Positions 18,639 through 30,490 of a stretch of 64,000 nucleotides of DNA are shown here, in pieces (the stretch's first letter is position 1; each line of letters starts with the position of its first letter). Both the position numbers and the translations under genes were made by a program. This DNA comes from a bacterium (GTDB lineage Bacteria; Bacteroidota; Ignavibacteria; Kapaibacteriales; UBA2268). The DNA is taken from NCBI GenBank assembly GCA_024711295.1, contig JANJTB010000026.1:112808-176807 (forward strand), written 5' to 3'. The notes below the pieces were generated by a model. The model worked only from the letters and a program-made list of their open reading frames with translations, did not search any database and had not been told where the DNA came from.

Positions 18639-21600
18639 TTATCTGATAATTACAAATAATATATTTTTTTTCAATTTATAAGAGTCAAATTTCATTATAT
18701 ACGAACCATTAGGAAATTTCGAAACGTCAAACTCTTGAAACGAAATACCTTGTCCGGCTATAATTCTGTCTGCGATTGTATATACCTGACCTAAGTTGTC
18801 AATTATATCCAATTTACCATCAGTCATTTCTTCGCTAAGTACAAATTTAAGTCTGAGAATATTTTCTGCAGGATTGGGGTAAATATTTACATTAGAATTT
18901 TTAGTATCAATATGTATATGGCGTACATTGAACACACACACACTATCAAGAATAGTTTTCAGATTGCCTTGTGATGGTTCGTAACATTTCTCGGACGAAA
19001 CATTAACCTTCCAATTTCCTTCAATTTCACCTGATAATAAGCCCAAAAATTCTAATTCAACACTCCAAGTTGCATTTTGAATAATCTTTATTAAATCTTC
19101 ACTAAAATAAAACGCTAATTTATCTTTTGTTTTTGAAATATTCAAATTATATTTTAATTTTTCATCAAAATTATTCAAAATTAGTGAAATATTTTCATTA
19201 TTGATTAATAAATGCTCTGATTTGATATCTAATGACAAATTAAAGCCGGTTAGCGTATCAATACCAGCATCGAACTTTCCGCTGATAACAATCTTAACAG
19301 TATCACCTGCTTCATATTTTACCGGTTCGAAATTATCAAGCAGAATAGTCCCGCTAACAGGTTCTATCACGAAATTTCGACTTAATTTGTCAATTTCAAA
19401 AAATTCAGCAACAATGTCAAAGTCAATTGTTTGATTACGCTCAGTATAGAGTTTTATTTCAAATTCAATTGTTTCATCTTTTTCTATATATCGTGGAGAA
19501 AAATTAACAAGCTCAGCATAGAATTCAGGTAAATTTTTGATAATAGTTAAGTTAGATAAATAAACCCGTTTTTCGTTATTTGTTAATTTAACCTTAGCAA
19601 TATTAAATTTACATGAATATTGAATATCATTTTCAAGATTTATATTAACTGAATATTGATCAGGTTGCTCTGCAATACCAATTATTTTAATATAAGCTGT
19701 ATCTCTTTTGTAAGCAGGATGTGCATCGTTAATTACACCAATTAATAATTCATGACTACCAATTCTTGACGGGTTAAAAGTTATAATACTTTTTTCTGAC
19801 TCACCGGTATCAAAAACAGAATTGTTAAACTTATCATATTCAAATGTAAATGCATCCACATCGCCTGATACAGCAAATACCTTATCAATTGTTAAAGCTT
19901 CATTACCTTTCGAAAATATTACATCTTGTTCAGTTTGATTATTAGTAAATATTTTTACTCTTCCAAAATCATAATCTTTAGTCTCAATAACAGGTATTGT
20001 TCCTTGACCAGTAACGTCAATAAACAAATCAGGATGTAATCTCCAATTGGTAAGAAGTTTAGCATTAACCCGGAACGGAATGGTGTCAGTTGGTGTAAAT
20101 TCTAACGGGAACTGAAGCGAATCCATTAGCTTGACCGGTAAGTTGTTAATAGAACTTACAGCTGATGATACTGATTCATCAATATGAGTTTGAACCTGCA
20201 TTTGTCCGAAATTCAATAAAGCACCCTGATTGCCGGTATTTAGAAATGTTCGAGATAAATTAGCAGTTGTACCAATTCGTAACTTTCCAAAATCATAAAT
20301 CAGTGAATTTACATTTGGCGCTACACCCCGCCCCTTTATGAACGAAGATTTTGTAAAAGAAAACTCATTATAATATACTGCTTCTAAATTATAATCACTT
20401 CTCAATTCGGGTGAGAAGCATACTTTTATATATAATGTATCTCCGGGTTGTAAAATGCGAGGGAATATACCTAAGGTATCAATATCAAAAATGCTTTCGA
20501 AAGATAATTCTGTCAGAGTAATCGGCGCATTGCCGTTATTCACAGCATAAATTGAATCACAAGCAGTATCTCCCAATTGCACTTCACCGAAATCAACGTC
20601 ATTTGTCAGAAGTTCAATTGCAATAAGCTCACCTCTAAAATTGATCTCGAGCGATATATTACAACCAAAATCTAAATTGATTTTACCGTTAAAAGCATCG
20701 GAATTCCCTTTTGGATTAAGGCACAAGAGCAAACGCACAGAATCACCGGATTGTATCACACCACCGCTTGGATAAGAATAAAGCTGTACTCGTGAGTCAG
20801 CAGTAAGAGTATATTTAAGATAATCAATCGCTCTCTTACCTAAGTTAACAATAGGTATTTCAATACATAAAGAATCATTATAATCAATTTGAGGAAGTAT
20901 AATATCCTTATTATACTTTAGATTGATTGCGTCATAATTATAAACATAACGGCCCTTGTTTCCACTTTTATCAAGAAATTCAATTACAAATTTACCATCT
21001 TTATAGACATCAACAGGCTCTGCCGAAAAAGTGATAAATTCAGCATCAGATTTGATTGTGTCAACTTTCCATTTATAATTTTTTGTAGAATCTTCAATTA
21101 CCCAAGCATAGTAAATTCCGTAACTTTCGTCTGAAATTTCATCTGTAATGGTTCCCTTAAGCTTACCACATTCTTCAATTACTGAAATTGTAGGTGGCTT
21201 GTTATCCTCTGAATATGGATTCATAAGCGAACAACCTAATGTCATACCATAAGAATCAAAACGACCTACACCAAATAGTACACCAGCAAATCTGCCATCA
21301 GTTGAAACAAGGTTGTGTTTTCCTGAAGCTAAGCTGATTCTTGCCCAGTAAAGATTAGTGTTGGGAATCTTCTGAGTAGTGATATCACTAATACTGGATA
21401 CAAACTGATTATCAAGTTTTAAGTTATCAAGTGCTTTTTCTTCGGCAATTAGAGTTACATAATGGTCAACGAACTTAACACCATCAGCATAAACAAAGCT
21501 TTCATCAGGAGTATTAAATGCTATTCGGTTTACAAATTGCTCGACCGGTGGGATCAGCACGATTGAGGGATCATAATAGACAGTTTCGGTAGTATCTCCT

Positions 21601-22643
21601 GTGCGATACATAAACTGAGCCAACTGAACCGGTGCCGATGCTCTCCAAATAGCCGGCTCTTTCAGGCCGTAATAAACAACACTGTTGTTTCCGGAAAAAC
21701 GTAATTGCTGTTTTCCTGTAGCTGTTTCAATTTCTACAACAGCATTAACATCTTTGCTTACTAATTTAAAATAATCTCCGTGAAATACATTAGTCCCAAA
21801 TGGAGCAGTAACAAAAGTGTTTCCCCATGCAGATGTAGGCATCAGCATTTCAACTAAATGGTCTTTAGAGTCAGGCGGTTGCTCCACGAATCCCTGAAGT
21901 AAAGCTGACCTCACATGACCGGTGAGTACTCCGACAGGTTTATCAGATTGAATAACAGTGCCGGTTAAATCACCCATTCCCCTGGCATATTGCCAGGACT
22001 GTACCAAATAACATTGTCCCTTGCGTAGTGTTATTTCATAGCTCTGACCTACTTGCTTTACTTTACGGGTTAATGACGATGGTATGATAGTAACTTTTGT
22101 ATCATCGTAGGCGCTCATGATTAATAATTGGCTTGAGCGTGGCGTGTAATCCCTGAGAGAATCTAAGGTCACCTTGTTGTATTGATCATTAGGCAATGAT
22201 ACAGCAATGTATTCAGTACCCCAGTTAGATATGGGTATTGCAGCATAGCTATCCGACGATCTGGGAATACTGGAGTATGCATATACAGCAATAGGGAAAT
22301 CACTTGTGAGCTCTACCAATTTATTTTGTAACTCTTCAGATTCAAAATTTTCAAATCCACGAGGTACCTCAATAGATAGCACATCATTTTGGCTTACTGA
22401 GTATTCAATCGGATTATTGATACCGAATTTTACTTGAACTTTTGCATTGTAGTTTGAAGATATAAAAATTTTCTGTTCGAGTTGCTTATTAAAGTCAGTC
22501 AGATTGGATTCGTTTTCCATAAATCCAATCATGAAATGTAACCCCTCATAAGAAGAAAGCTTGTTGCCTTCGGTCTCCTGGGATACCAAATCATGGCTAA
22601 TAAAAAGAAATATTATTAACAGACCAACTAAAACTCTAATCAT
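18639..22643 (-). CDS. Large secreted surface protein: IgGFc-binding-like domain, choice-of-anchor D repeats, T9SS sorting domain
   Basis: The 1334-residue protein has a signal peptide (LLIIFLFISHDLVSQ). Residues ~30-370 resemble the IgGFc-binding N-terminal domain (YAAIPISNWGTEYIAVSLP, YDDTKVTIIPS, GQCYLVQSWQYARGMGDLTGTVI, KPVGVLTGHV). Several Ig-like ASPM/Hydin-type repeats follow with the pattern DFGEVQLGDTACDSIYAVNNG and YDFGKLRIGTTANLSRTFLNTG. The last ~80 residues are a type A T9SS domain (VNIYPNPAENILRLKF, then GSYIMKFDS). It should cross the outer membrane by type IX secretion and be anchored or released at the surface. Adhesion is a likely role but unproven. Confidence 0.88.
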   Translation of the reverse strand: MIRVLVGLLIIFLFISHDLVSQETEGNKLSSYEGLHFMIGFMENESNLTDFNKQLEQKIFISSNYNAKVQVKFGINNPIEYSVSQNDVLSIEVPRGFENFESEELQNKLVELTSDFPIAVYAYSSIPRSSDSYAAIPISNWGTEYIAVSLPNDQYNKVTLDSLRDYTPRSSQLLIMSAYDDTKVTIIPSSLTRKVKQVGQSYEITLRKGQCYLVQSWQYARGMGDLTGTVIQSDKPVGVLTGHVRSALLQGFVEQPPDSKDHLVEMLMPTSAWGNTFVTAPFGTNVFHGDYFKLVSKDVNAVVEIETATGKQQLRFSGNNSVVYYGLKEPAIWRASAPVQLAQFMYRTGDTTETVYYDPSIVLIPPVEQFVNRIAFNTPDESFVYADGVKFVDHYVTLIAEEKALDNLKLDNQFVSSISDITTQKIPNTNLYWARISLASGKHNLVSTDGRFAGVLFGVGRFDSYGMTLGCSLMNPYSEDNKPPTISVIEECGKLKGTITDEISDESYGIYYAWVIEDSTKNYKWKVDTIKSDAEFITFSAEPVDVYKDGKFVIEFLDKSGNKGRYVYNYDAINLKYNKDIILPQIDYNDSLCIEIPIVNLGKRAIDYLKYTLTADSRVQLYSYPSGGVIQSGDSVRLLLCLNPKGNSDAFNGKINLDFGCNISLEINFRGELIAIELLTNDVDFGEVQLGDTACDSIYAVNNGNAPITLTELSFESIFDIDTLGIFPRILQPGDTLYIKVCFSPELRSDYNLEAVYYNEFSFTKSSFIKGRGVAPNVNSLIYDFGKLRIGTTANLSRTFLNTGNQGALLNFGQMQVQTHIDESVSSAVSSINNLPVKLMDSLQFPLEFTPTDTIPFRVNAKLLTNWRLHPDLFIDVTGQGTIPVIETKDYDFGRVKIFTNNQTEQDVIFSKGNEALTIDKVFAVSGDVDAFTFEYDKFNNSVFDTGESEKSIITFNPSRIGSHELLIGVINDAHPAYKRDTAYIKIIGIAEQPDQYSVNINLENDIQYSCKFNIAKVKLTNNEKRVYLSNLTIIKNLPEFYAELVNFSPRYIEKDETIEFEIKLYTERNQTIDFDIVAEFFEIDKLSRNFVIEPVSGTILLDNFEPVKYEAGDTVKIVISGKFDAGIDTLTGFNLSLDIKSEHLLINNENISLILNNFDEKLKYNLNISKTKDKLAFYFSEDLIKIIQNATWSVELEFLGLLSGEIEGNWKVNVSSEKCYEPSQGNLKTILDSVCVFNVRHIHIDTKNSNVNIYPNPAENILRLKFVLSEEMTDGKLDIIDNLGQVYTIADRIIAGQGISFQEFDVSKFPNGSYIMKFDSYKLKKNILFVIIR

Positions 22644-22788
22644 CCGAAATATAACCTCAATTCTGCAATTTTTATAAATATAAAATTAATCATTTTTTTT
22701 TTATTATACTATTAGTTTTTATTCATTTATGCAGATTTTTGAAATATATTTTAATTTAATTTAAAAAAGTGTATGTGACATAAAAAAA

Positions 22789-22862
22789 ATTCTGAGCAAA
22801 ATAAAGAATTCATTATCATTGTAAGCTACAATTTTTATGATGTTTCTAAATTTGCTCAGAAT
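22789..22862. repeat. 12-bp perfect inverted repeat with a 50-base loop
   Basis: ATTCTGAGCAAA at 22789-22800 and its exact complement at 22851-22862 lie in the 280-base spacer between the T9SS gene start (22643) and the lipoprotein stop (22924). The loop contains a further small stem (ATTGTAAGCTACAAT). It could terminate the lipoprotein transcript or be a paired operator. The rest of the spacer is AT-rich, with no gene seen. Confidence 0.6.
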
Positions 22863-22923
22863 TACTCAAGTAAGTCAAATTTTACGTTTGGGACGAGCGC
22901 AGATTTATTTTTTTTTTGCTAAG

Positions 22924-23817
22924 TTACTTATAATCTGCAGGATTGTCAGATACTACCATCAACAGCTGTTGGTTTTTTATAGGTAGCCACGCCGCCCAAT
23001 CGTTCAGACTTGGTATTGTCAGACATAAATTCAAACCTTGGTTAAGTTGGAAAACTGATTTAAAATTTGATTTGTCACTATCAGTTTCATTATAATAAAT
23101 CAAAGAATGATTCTTAACTCCACCTTTGATGAATTCTTCAAGAACTTCAGTACTATGAACTCCAATAGTTGCTTTGCTCTTGTGAATAAACATTACTTTA
23201 CCCAATCCTGCTTTGAATGTACCCTCTTCACCCTGGTAGCTTTCAACAGGTACACCATTAACTTCAATTCTGAATATGTCACTATTTAATGTGCCAACCG
23301 CTGCTATATATCCTGATTTATCTGTAGGGTGAGCCCAAATTAAAACCGGCAAATAATCTTGTAAATTCAAATCAGTAGCTATTTTACTTATTGCTCCTTC
23401 CAGAATAATATTTGATACAAAGTTTTTGTGTGTATATACAGGTTCGAATGTTTGAAGAGCTACTTTATCTAATTCCATAATTTTTAAAACTAATTGATTA
23501 GCAGTTAGTGTAACAATCTCGATGCTCTCCTCACTTTCTTCATCTAAAATATTTATAAAGGTATCATTATTCTTTAGTTCATATTTTGACATCATCTTTT
23601 TGCTACTGTTGTCGTATGACTCAACCCACATATCCTTATTGAATTTTATCATCAAAGCTTGTGGTTCGAATGATGATGATTCTTTAAATATCCAAGTTGT
23701 CGAGGTTAAAAGCTCAAATCTGCTGCTCCCTTCAATTGTAGGGTTAACTGTTGATTCATTACATGCATTGGTTATAAGTCCAATCACAAACAATATAAAA
23801 ATTATTATCGTTTTCAT
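22924..23817 (-). CDS. Lipoprotein of unknown function
   Basis: The 297-residue protein has an 18-residue hydrophobic leader and a lipobox ending at Cys19 (LITNAC). Residues ~35-110 look like a small lipocalin-type beta sheet (LLTSTTWIFKESSSFEPQALMIKFNKDMW, YELKNNDTFINI). The rest is a beta-rich domain I do not recognise. It should be membrane-anchored outside the cytoplasm. It lies downstream of the sigma/anti-sigma pair with an 81-base spacer and may be a target of that system (inference). Confidence 0.65.
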   Translation of the reverse strand: MKTIIIFILFVIGLITNACNESTVNPTIEGSSRFELLTSTTWIFKESSSFEPQALMIKFNKDMWVESYDNSSKKMMSKYELKNNDTFINILDEESEESIEIVTLTANQLVLKIMELDKVALQTFEPVYTHKNFVSNIILEGAISKIATDLNLQDYLPVLIWAHPTDKSGYIAAVGTLNSDIFRIEVNGVPVESYQGEEGTFKAGLGKVMFIHKSKATIGVHSTEVLEEFIKGGVKNHSLIYYNETDSDKSNFKSVFQLNQGLNLCLTIPSLNDWAAWLPIKNQQLLMVVSDNPADYK

Positions 23818-23898
23818 TATTTTTTACTCCTTTTATTTGATTAATACTGATTTCCTATTATTTTTTGGCGCCTAGTAAACAACTAAAAATCAGAATAT

Positions 23899-25104
23899 TT
23901 AAAAATTAATATTTACATTATAAATAAAACCACTCTTTCTGTTAAGTTCATAATTATTGTTATATCTCTGAAGTAATGCTGAGTAATCCAGGCCAAAATA
24001 GAATGTAACTCTTTGGTCTGGCATCCACCCTAATCCAGCAGACGATTTTACAAAAGGTCCATTTACGGTAGCAGCTGTAGTCACCTGGACATAAGGAAAT
24101 ATGCCGAATCTTGAGATATAAGTATCGAATAATTGTCTAAATGATAAACCATACCAGGTTACAGAGTTTCTTGCACTAAGTTCCCCATTATCATCCTTAA
24201 CCCATATTGGAAATGTCTCTTTCCCGAAACTTATTCCAAGTTTACCTGTGTTTGTAATATCATAATAAATGCTTGCCTGCAAATTGTTCAACTTCTCATT
24301 AATATTAAATTCATCCCTAACCGGATACAATCCAAGTGTGTATAAGCCCGAAAGTTCCAAAGATAATTTATTAAGCTCATTTCCAATATCAAAATTAAAC
24401 AAATCAGAATTGACATTTTTAATAGGAATAGCCGTAAATTCCTGAGCAACTCTATTAAAAGATACTTCATATTCATTTATTCCTGATTCATCAATTTTCT
24501 TAAAATTGAAGTCTGGGAATTCATCCAAATTTATCATTGAAGAAGAATCTGTTGATAAATCTAATATTGATTTATCAATACTGCTGCTTTTATCATAATT
24601 AATGTAATTTGTCAAATATACAGTATCCCTGATTATACTTTTAAAATTTGAATTCAATAAGTTCTCGGAAATAAAATCACCTCTATCGGAATTTTGTATT
24701 TCTGTTTTATTCAGGTTATCGTCAAAATTTGAATCATTAAGCATGAAATATGAGGTTGCCAGAAGAAAACCTACCAAGCCTGATAGAAGAACTTTTGAGA
24801 AGGTTGAATTCAAAAATGATAACCATTTTCCCCCAGAGACTAGAGCAGCACTACCAACCGCTGCACTAGCAGATACACCTAAAGTATTCATTAGATTATT
24901 TGTAACAAGTAGTGGAGGTGCTATCAAATCTTTGGATGTGAAAGAGTGATTTTTTAGCATCAGTGCATCCTGGAATTCATTTTGCAATGATATGTCATTT
25001 GCTAATCCTTTGAAAAGTGCTGACTTTTCTACATCATTTGCCTCACCATCAAGATAGAGGTAAATCAAATCATTCAAAGAAAAATTATTATTACTTGGAT
25101 TCAT
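23899..25104 (-). CDS. Anti-sigma factor-like protein with a C-terminal beta-barrel-like domain
   Basis: From the ATG at 25102-25104 the protein has about 401 residues. Residues 1-75 (LNDLIYLYLDGEANDVEKSALFKGL) resemble the N-terminal sigma-binding helices of anti-sigma proteins. A membrane helix (VLLSGLVGFLLATSYFML) follows at about 107-124. After a polar linker, the last ~160 residues are amphipathic strands ending in an aromatic residue (GFIYNVNINF), as in outer-membrane barrels. The start codon lies inside the ancestral 3' end of the sigma gene. The longer frame beginning at 25182 is spurious. Function from context: control of the adjacent ECF sigma. Confidence 0.7.
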   Translation of the reverse strand: MNPSNNNFSLNDLIYLYLDGEANDVEKSALFKGLANDISLQNEFQDALMLKNHSFTSKDLIAPPLLVTNNLMNTLGVSASAAVGSAALVSGGKWLSFLNSTFSKVLLSGLVGFLLATSYFMLNDSNFDDNLNKTEIQNSDRGDFISENLLNSNFKSIIRDTVYLTNYINYDKSSSIDKSILDLSTDSSSMINLDEFPDFNFKKIDESGINEYEVSFNRVAQEFTAIPIKNVNSDLFNFDIGNELNKLSLELSGLYTLGLYPVRDEFNINEKLNNLQASIYYDITNTGKLGISFGKETFPIWVKDDNGELSARNSVTWYGLSFRQLFDTYISRFGIFPYVQVTTAATVNGPFVKSSAGLGWMPDQRVTFYFGLDYSALLQRYNNNYELNRKSGFIYNVNINF

Positions 25105-25183
25105 TATTATTTTCCTTTTCAATTCTATAAGACTCAAAATAGGGCAGTAAAATTTCACGCAACTTACTCTTGGCTCTGACAAT
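25091..25183 (-). pseudogene. Detached in-frame 3' end of the ECF sigma gene
   Basis: Thirty codons in the sigma frame follow the TAG and encode IVRAKSKLREILLPYF and more, the normal continuation of the sigma region 4 helix. Because the frame is open and family-like, this is former coding sequence, not a spacer. It overlaps the anti-sigma ATG by 14 bases. Confidence 0.75.
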
Positions 25184-25678
25184 CTAGTTTCTCACTGTAG
25201 TAACAGGAACATCTAATACTGCAGCAATTTCAGAGTATGAAAGTCCTTGAAATGCCTGAAGTATAAATGCCTCTTTGTGCATATCAGGCAATAATTCAAG
25301 CCCCATATTAACAAGTTTATTTAACTCGGAATTCTCAACTGTAAATTCTTCATAAGGTAAATGGAAATCTTCAATTTCAACATAACTGATATTTTTCTTT
25401 TTTATATTAATACAAAGATTTCTGGCAATTTTCAGTAGATAAAATTGAACTGAAGGAATGTTATAGCCAGATGTAGCAGCATTATAAAATTTTATAAATG
25501 TCTCCTGAAAAATATCATCACAGTAATTACCTTCGCCAAGGACTTTTCTGCAATATAAATATATTCTTGAAGAATGTCTTGAATAAATCACTGAGAATGC
25601 AGCATCATATTCATTTTTACTTTTGCTGAACTCTTGTAATAGTTCTTCATCCGACATTATGTTAATATTTTTTGGCAA
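25184..25678 (-). CDS. ECF-type sigma factor, cut short by an in-frame TAG in region 4
   Basis: The 164 residues include sigma region 2 (YLYCRKVLGEGNYCDDIFQETFIKFY) and most of region 4 (LLPDMHKEAFILQAFQGLSYSEIAAVLDVPVTTVRN). The frame then meets TAG at 25184-25186. Reading on in the same frame gives IVRAKSKLREILLPYFESYR and stops at 25091-25093, which is the usual end of region 4. The intact gene would therefore have spanned 25091-25678 and overlapped the anti-sigma start. The visible protein lacks the C-terminal part of the DNA recognition helix region and may be inactive, unless the stop is read through or is a sequencing error. Confidence 0.85.
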   Translation of the reverse strand: MPKNINIMSDEELLQEFSKSKNEYDAAFSVIYSRHSSRIYLYCRKVLGEGNYCDDIFQETFIKFYNAATSGYNIPSVQFYLLKIARNLCINIKKKNISYVEIEDFHLPYEEFTVENSELNKLVNMGLELLPDMHKEAFILQAFQGLSYSEIAAVLDVPVTTVRN

Positions 25679-25818
25679 CTTTAAAAAACTGATAAATTTA
25701 AAATCATTTCAATTGCAAATACAATTCAAAATTGTTCTTGTTTCACTAAAAAATTTAATATTTAATTTTTTTTTGTATTTCTAATAAAAAATTGATTTTA
25801 TTTGCTCTCTACTAAAAT

Positions 25819-28271
<2,453 letters not shown>

Positions 28272-28305
28272 TAGACAAACAAAAAAATAATTTGATTGTC
28301 TTGAG

Positions 28306-28379
28306 AAAACACAGCACCATTACTAAATAAAAAAGGCTGTGATTGGTTTCACAGCCTTTCGCTATTTTACGTGGTCAGA
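28306..28379. repeat. Direct repeat copy A with terminator-like hairpin (candidate attachment-site relic)
   Basis: About 74 bases shared, at roughly 85 percent by hand alignment, with 30491-30564. Both copies share GCACCA-x-TACTAA, then an A-run, the hairpin arms GGCTGTGA and TCACAGCC, and end with CGTGGTCAGA. Copy A lies 34 bases after the ligA stop and could terminate it. Confidence 0.75.
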
Positions 28380-28381
28380 AA

Positions 28382-28515
28382 AAAGATTTTGGCAATAAGT
28401 TTAAGCACGGTACACGTTCTTTAGATTTTAAAAAAGCACAAATACTTTTGGGTTTTTCTTTACTGATAAAGTTAGTACTGCTAACTCTTACTCAAGGGGA
28501 ACTTATGGTAATATT
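28382..28515 (+). pseudogene. Frameshifted 5' remnant of an ADP-ribosyltransferase-type phage protein
   Basis: One frame here reads KDFGNKFKHGTRSLDFKKAQ. The next frame continues TFGFFFTDKVSTANSYSRG and then YGNIMQVYLCLKNP directly into the downstream gene. Joined, these match the start of phage polyvalent ADP-ribosyltransferase domains (inference from memory of the family). The frame break is near 28435-28445, with a stop at 28429-28431 in the downstream frame. No start codon or upstream coding sequence survives, since copy A of the repeat abuts it. Confidence 0.65.
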
Positions 28516-30411
28516 ATGCAAGTATATTTATGTTTAAAGAATCCTTTGGATATGCGAAATTTACCATTAATTCCAACCGAGAAACAGTTTATTGCTTTTT
28601 TGAATAAGATTGGATTGACAAACTATAAAAGTCAATCTAAGCTGAATGTACCAATACCAATATTCCAATTTTTTGATGAATATGGAGAATCACTTAGATA
28701 TGATTTGCAATCTTTAGGTTATGACGGAATAATTTTTGAGGACATATCGGCTTTAGGGACAACTTATATTGCCTTTTATCCAAATCAAATAAAGTCTGCA
28801 ACTGGGAATGACGGCACTTGGGACGCTGACGATGATAGTATTTTGAGTGGAAGTGAAGAAGAAATCACTTATGATAATTTTCATCTTTCGACATTTGCAA
28901 ATTTTACAAAATTGCCATTATCTCAAATACCAAAAAGTAAGCCTGATTTTATTTCTGATTCAGGTAGTAAATATTGGTATAAAAATGATTCGGTTTATCG
29001 GTATTCAACACACTTTTTTAGAAATGTTGCATCTTGTAAATGGTTTTTAAATAACGAGGGTCATAAAAAATTAAGAGGGTTTGGTGTTTGTAAATTGTCT
29101 GATTTTAAGCGAATCAATTATACCTTAAATCCTGGTAAGATTTATAAGATTTACTATGCTCCTAAAAATCGTATGGGAAAAGAGACGATAACAACTTTTG
29201 TAGCTAAATTCCTATATAGTACAAATGATTTTTATGTTTTTGAAAACAAAAAAATTTCAAAATTAAGTTTTTGCACATCTGAAGCTATTGATAGTATTTT
29301 GAGTGGAAGTAAAGAACCTGACATTATTTTGAATTATTTTAAATACGAGAACGAGGATTTTATCAAATCCGAATTTGAGAAGTTTGTCGAAAAATCTTTG
29401 GATGAAAAGGATTTTATCTGTAATTTGTTTGTTATAAATGGAGAGAAAAGATTTTCCTTTTCTGCAAATTATATACGTCATGCTTATAAATCTCATAAGC
29501 AACCTCATATTGAAGATAAAAAAAATCAAATTGCAATAACTGTAAATGATTTAAAAAGGATAGTTGAGATAGTGTTTGACGGTAATTACGAAGAAAATTA
29601 TAGTATTGAACGCAATTCATCTATATTTACAAAAAGAATAAACGGTTACATTTGTGTTGTTGAAATTAAAGTGCGACACGAGGAATATCAATTCAGAACG
29701 ATGTACATAAAAAGGGGAAAGCCGAGCTTCAATAGACTAAATGACAACTCCCTTAGTTTCACGCCCAAAAACGTTTTCTACAACTCGGCTTTCGTGAATA
29801 ATGACGATACAAAACAAAATTTGTTACAAGATAGTTTGATTGATAACAAAAAAAGATTCTACGATATTTACGAAAAAGCAAATGGCAAGTATGCCGATTA
29901 TTTTTTGATTGTTGAGAATCTGTTAGGTTTAGAGTTGCATTATCATTATGGCGATATTGTCCAGGTATATCAACATAATACTACTTATCACTATGTGTAT
30001 TTAGGATTCAGGAAAAATCCCTATAATAATTCTCTCAAATATTATGACCACAACGTATTAAGTCATAGTAACAGCAATACAAGTACTTTTTCTGAAGAAG
30101 AGCTAACATTAGCAAAAAAAAGAAATCAAGTTGAAGAACTTGCTAAAATATCATACGATGAAGTAAATGAATTGATAGATAAAGGTTATTTAGAAAATAG
30201 CTGGTATTATCGAGATGGTGGCACTTACAAATATCATTACAAAGGTAAGGAATATGTGACAGAAAAAGAGCCTGTTTTAATTTTTCGGATACATTGGGAT
30301 TATGATGCCAAAGGTGGAGGTATAATAATTAAACAATCAGGAATTAATAAAATCAAAAAAATTAGAAAGAGAATTAAAACAGATGGAAAAAATTCAAAAA
30401 AATGTGTGTGA
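28516..30411 (+). CDS. 5'-truncated phage polyvalent protein: ADP-ribosyltransferase C-terminal part plus PBECR-like nuclease domain
   Basis: The 631-residue open frame begins at an internal Met. Residues 1-105 resemble the end of a phage ADP-ribosyltransferase domain (SLGYDGIIFEDISALGTTYIAFYPNQIKSATGN). Residues ~310-420 (FSANYIRHAYKSHK and KNQIAITVNDLKRIVEIV) resemble PBECR barnase/EndoU-like nuclease domains that phages inject or carry at protein ends. The remaining segments, including a Tyr/His-rich C-terminal 170 residues, I do not recognise. A 21-base sequence encoding DSILSGS occurs twice, at 28834-28854 and 29290-29310. Whether the truncated frame is expressed is unknown. Confidence 0.55.
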   Translation: MQVYLCLKNPLDMRNLPLIPTEKQFIAFLNKIGLTNYKSQSKLNVPIPIFQFFDEYGESLRYDLQSLGYDGIIFEDISALGTTYIAFYPNQIKSATGNDGTWDADDDSILSGSEEEITYDNFHLSTFANFTKLPLSQIPKSKPDFISDSGSKYWYKNDSVYRYSTHFFRNVASCKWFLNNEGHKKLRGFGVCKLSDFKRINYTLNPGKIYKIYYAPKNRMGKETITTFVAKFLYSTNDFYVFENKKISKLSFCTSEAIDSILSGSKEPDIILNYFKYENEDFIKSEFEKFVEKSLDEKDFICNLFVINGEKRFSFSANYIRHAYKSHKQPHIEDKKNQIAITVNDLKRIVEIVFDGNYEENYSIERNSSIFTKRINGYICVVEIKVRHEEYQFRTMYIKRGKPSFNRLNDNSLSFTPKNVFYNSAFVNNDDTKQNLLQDSLIDNKKRFYDIYEKANGKYADYFLIVENLLGLELHYHYGDIVQVYQHNTTYHYVYLGFRKNPYNNSLKYYDHNVLSHSNSNTSTFSEEELTLAKKRNQVEELAKISYDEVNELIDKGYLENSWYYRDGGTYKYHYKGKEYVTEKEPVLIFRIHWDYDAKGGGIIIKQSGINKIKKIRKRIKTDGKNSKKCV

Positions 30412-30490
30412 TTGGTGTGTGAATGAATGTGTGGAAAACAGTGTTTTATGGTGTAAAATGGTGTATTGTCTTATGAAGTATGAAGCTCTG

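Noticed and set aside
25184..25186. TAG recoding as an explanation for the interrupted sigma factor
   Set aside because: TAG ends other convincing genes (36096-36098, 34424-34426, 44304-44306), so genome-wide reassignment is unlikely. Local readthrough remains open.
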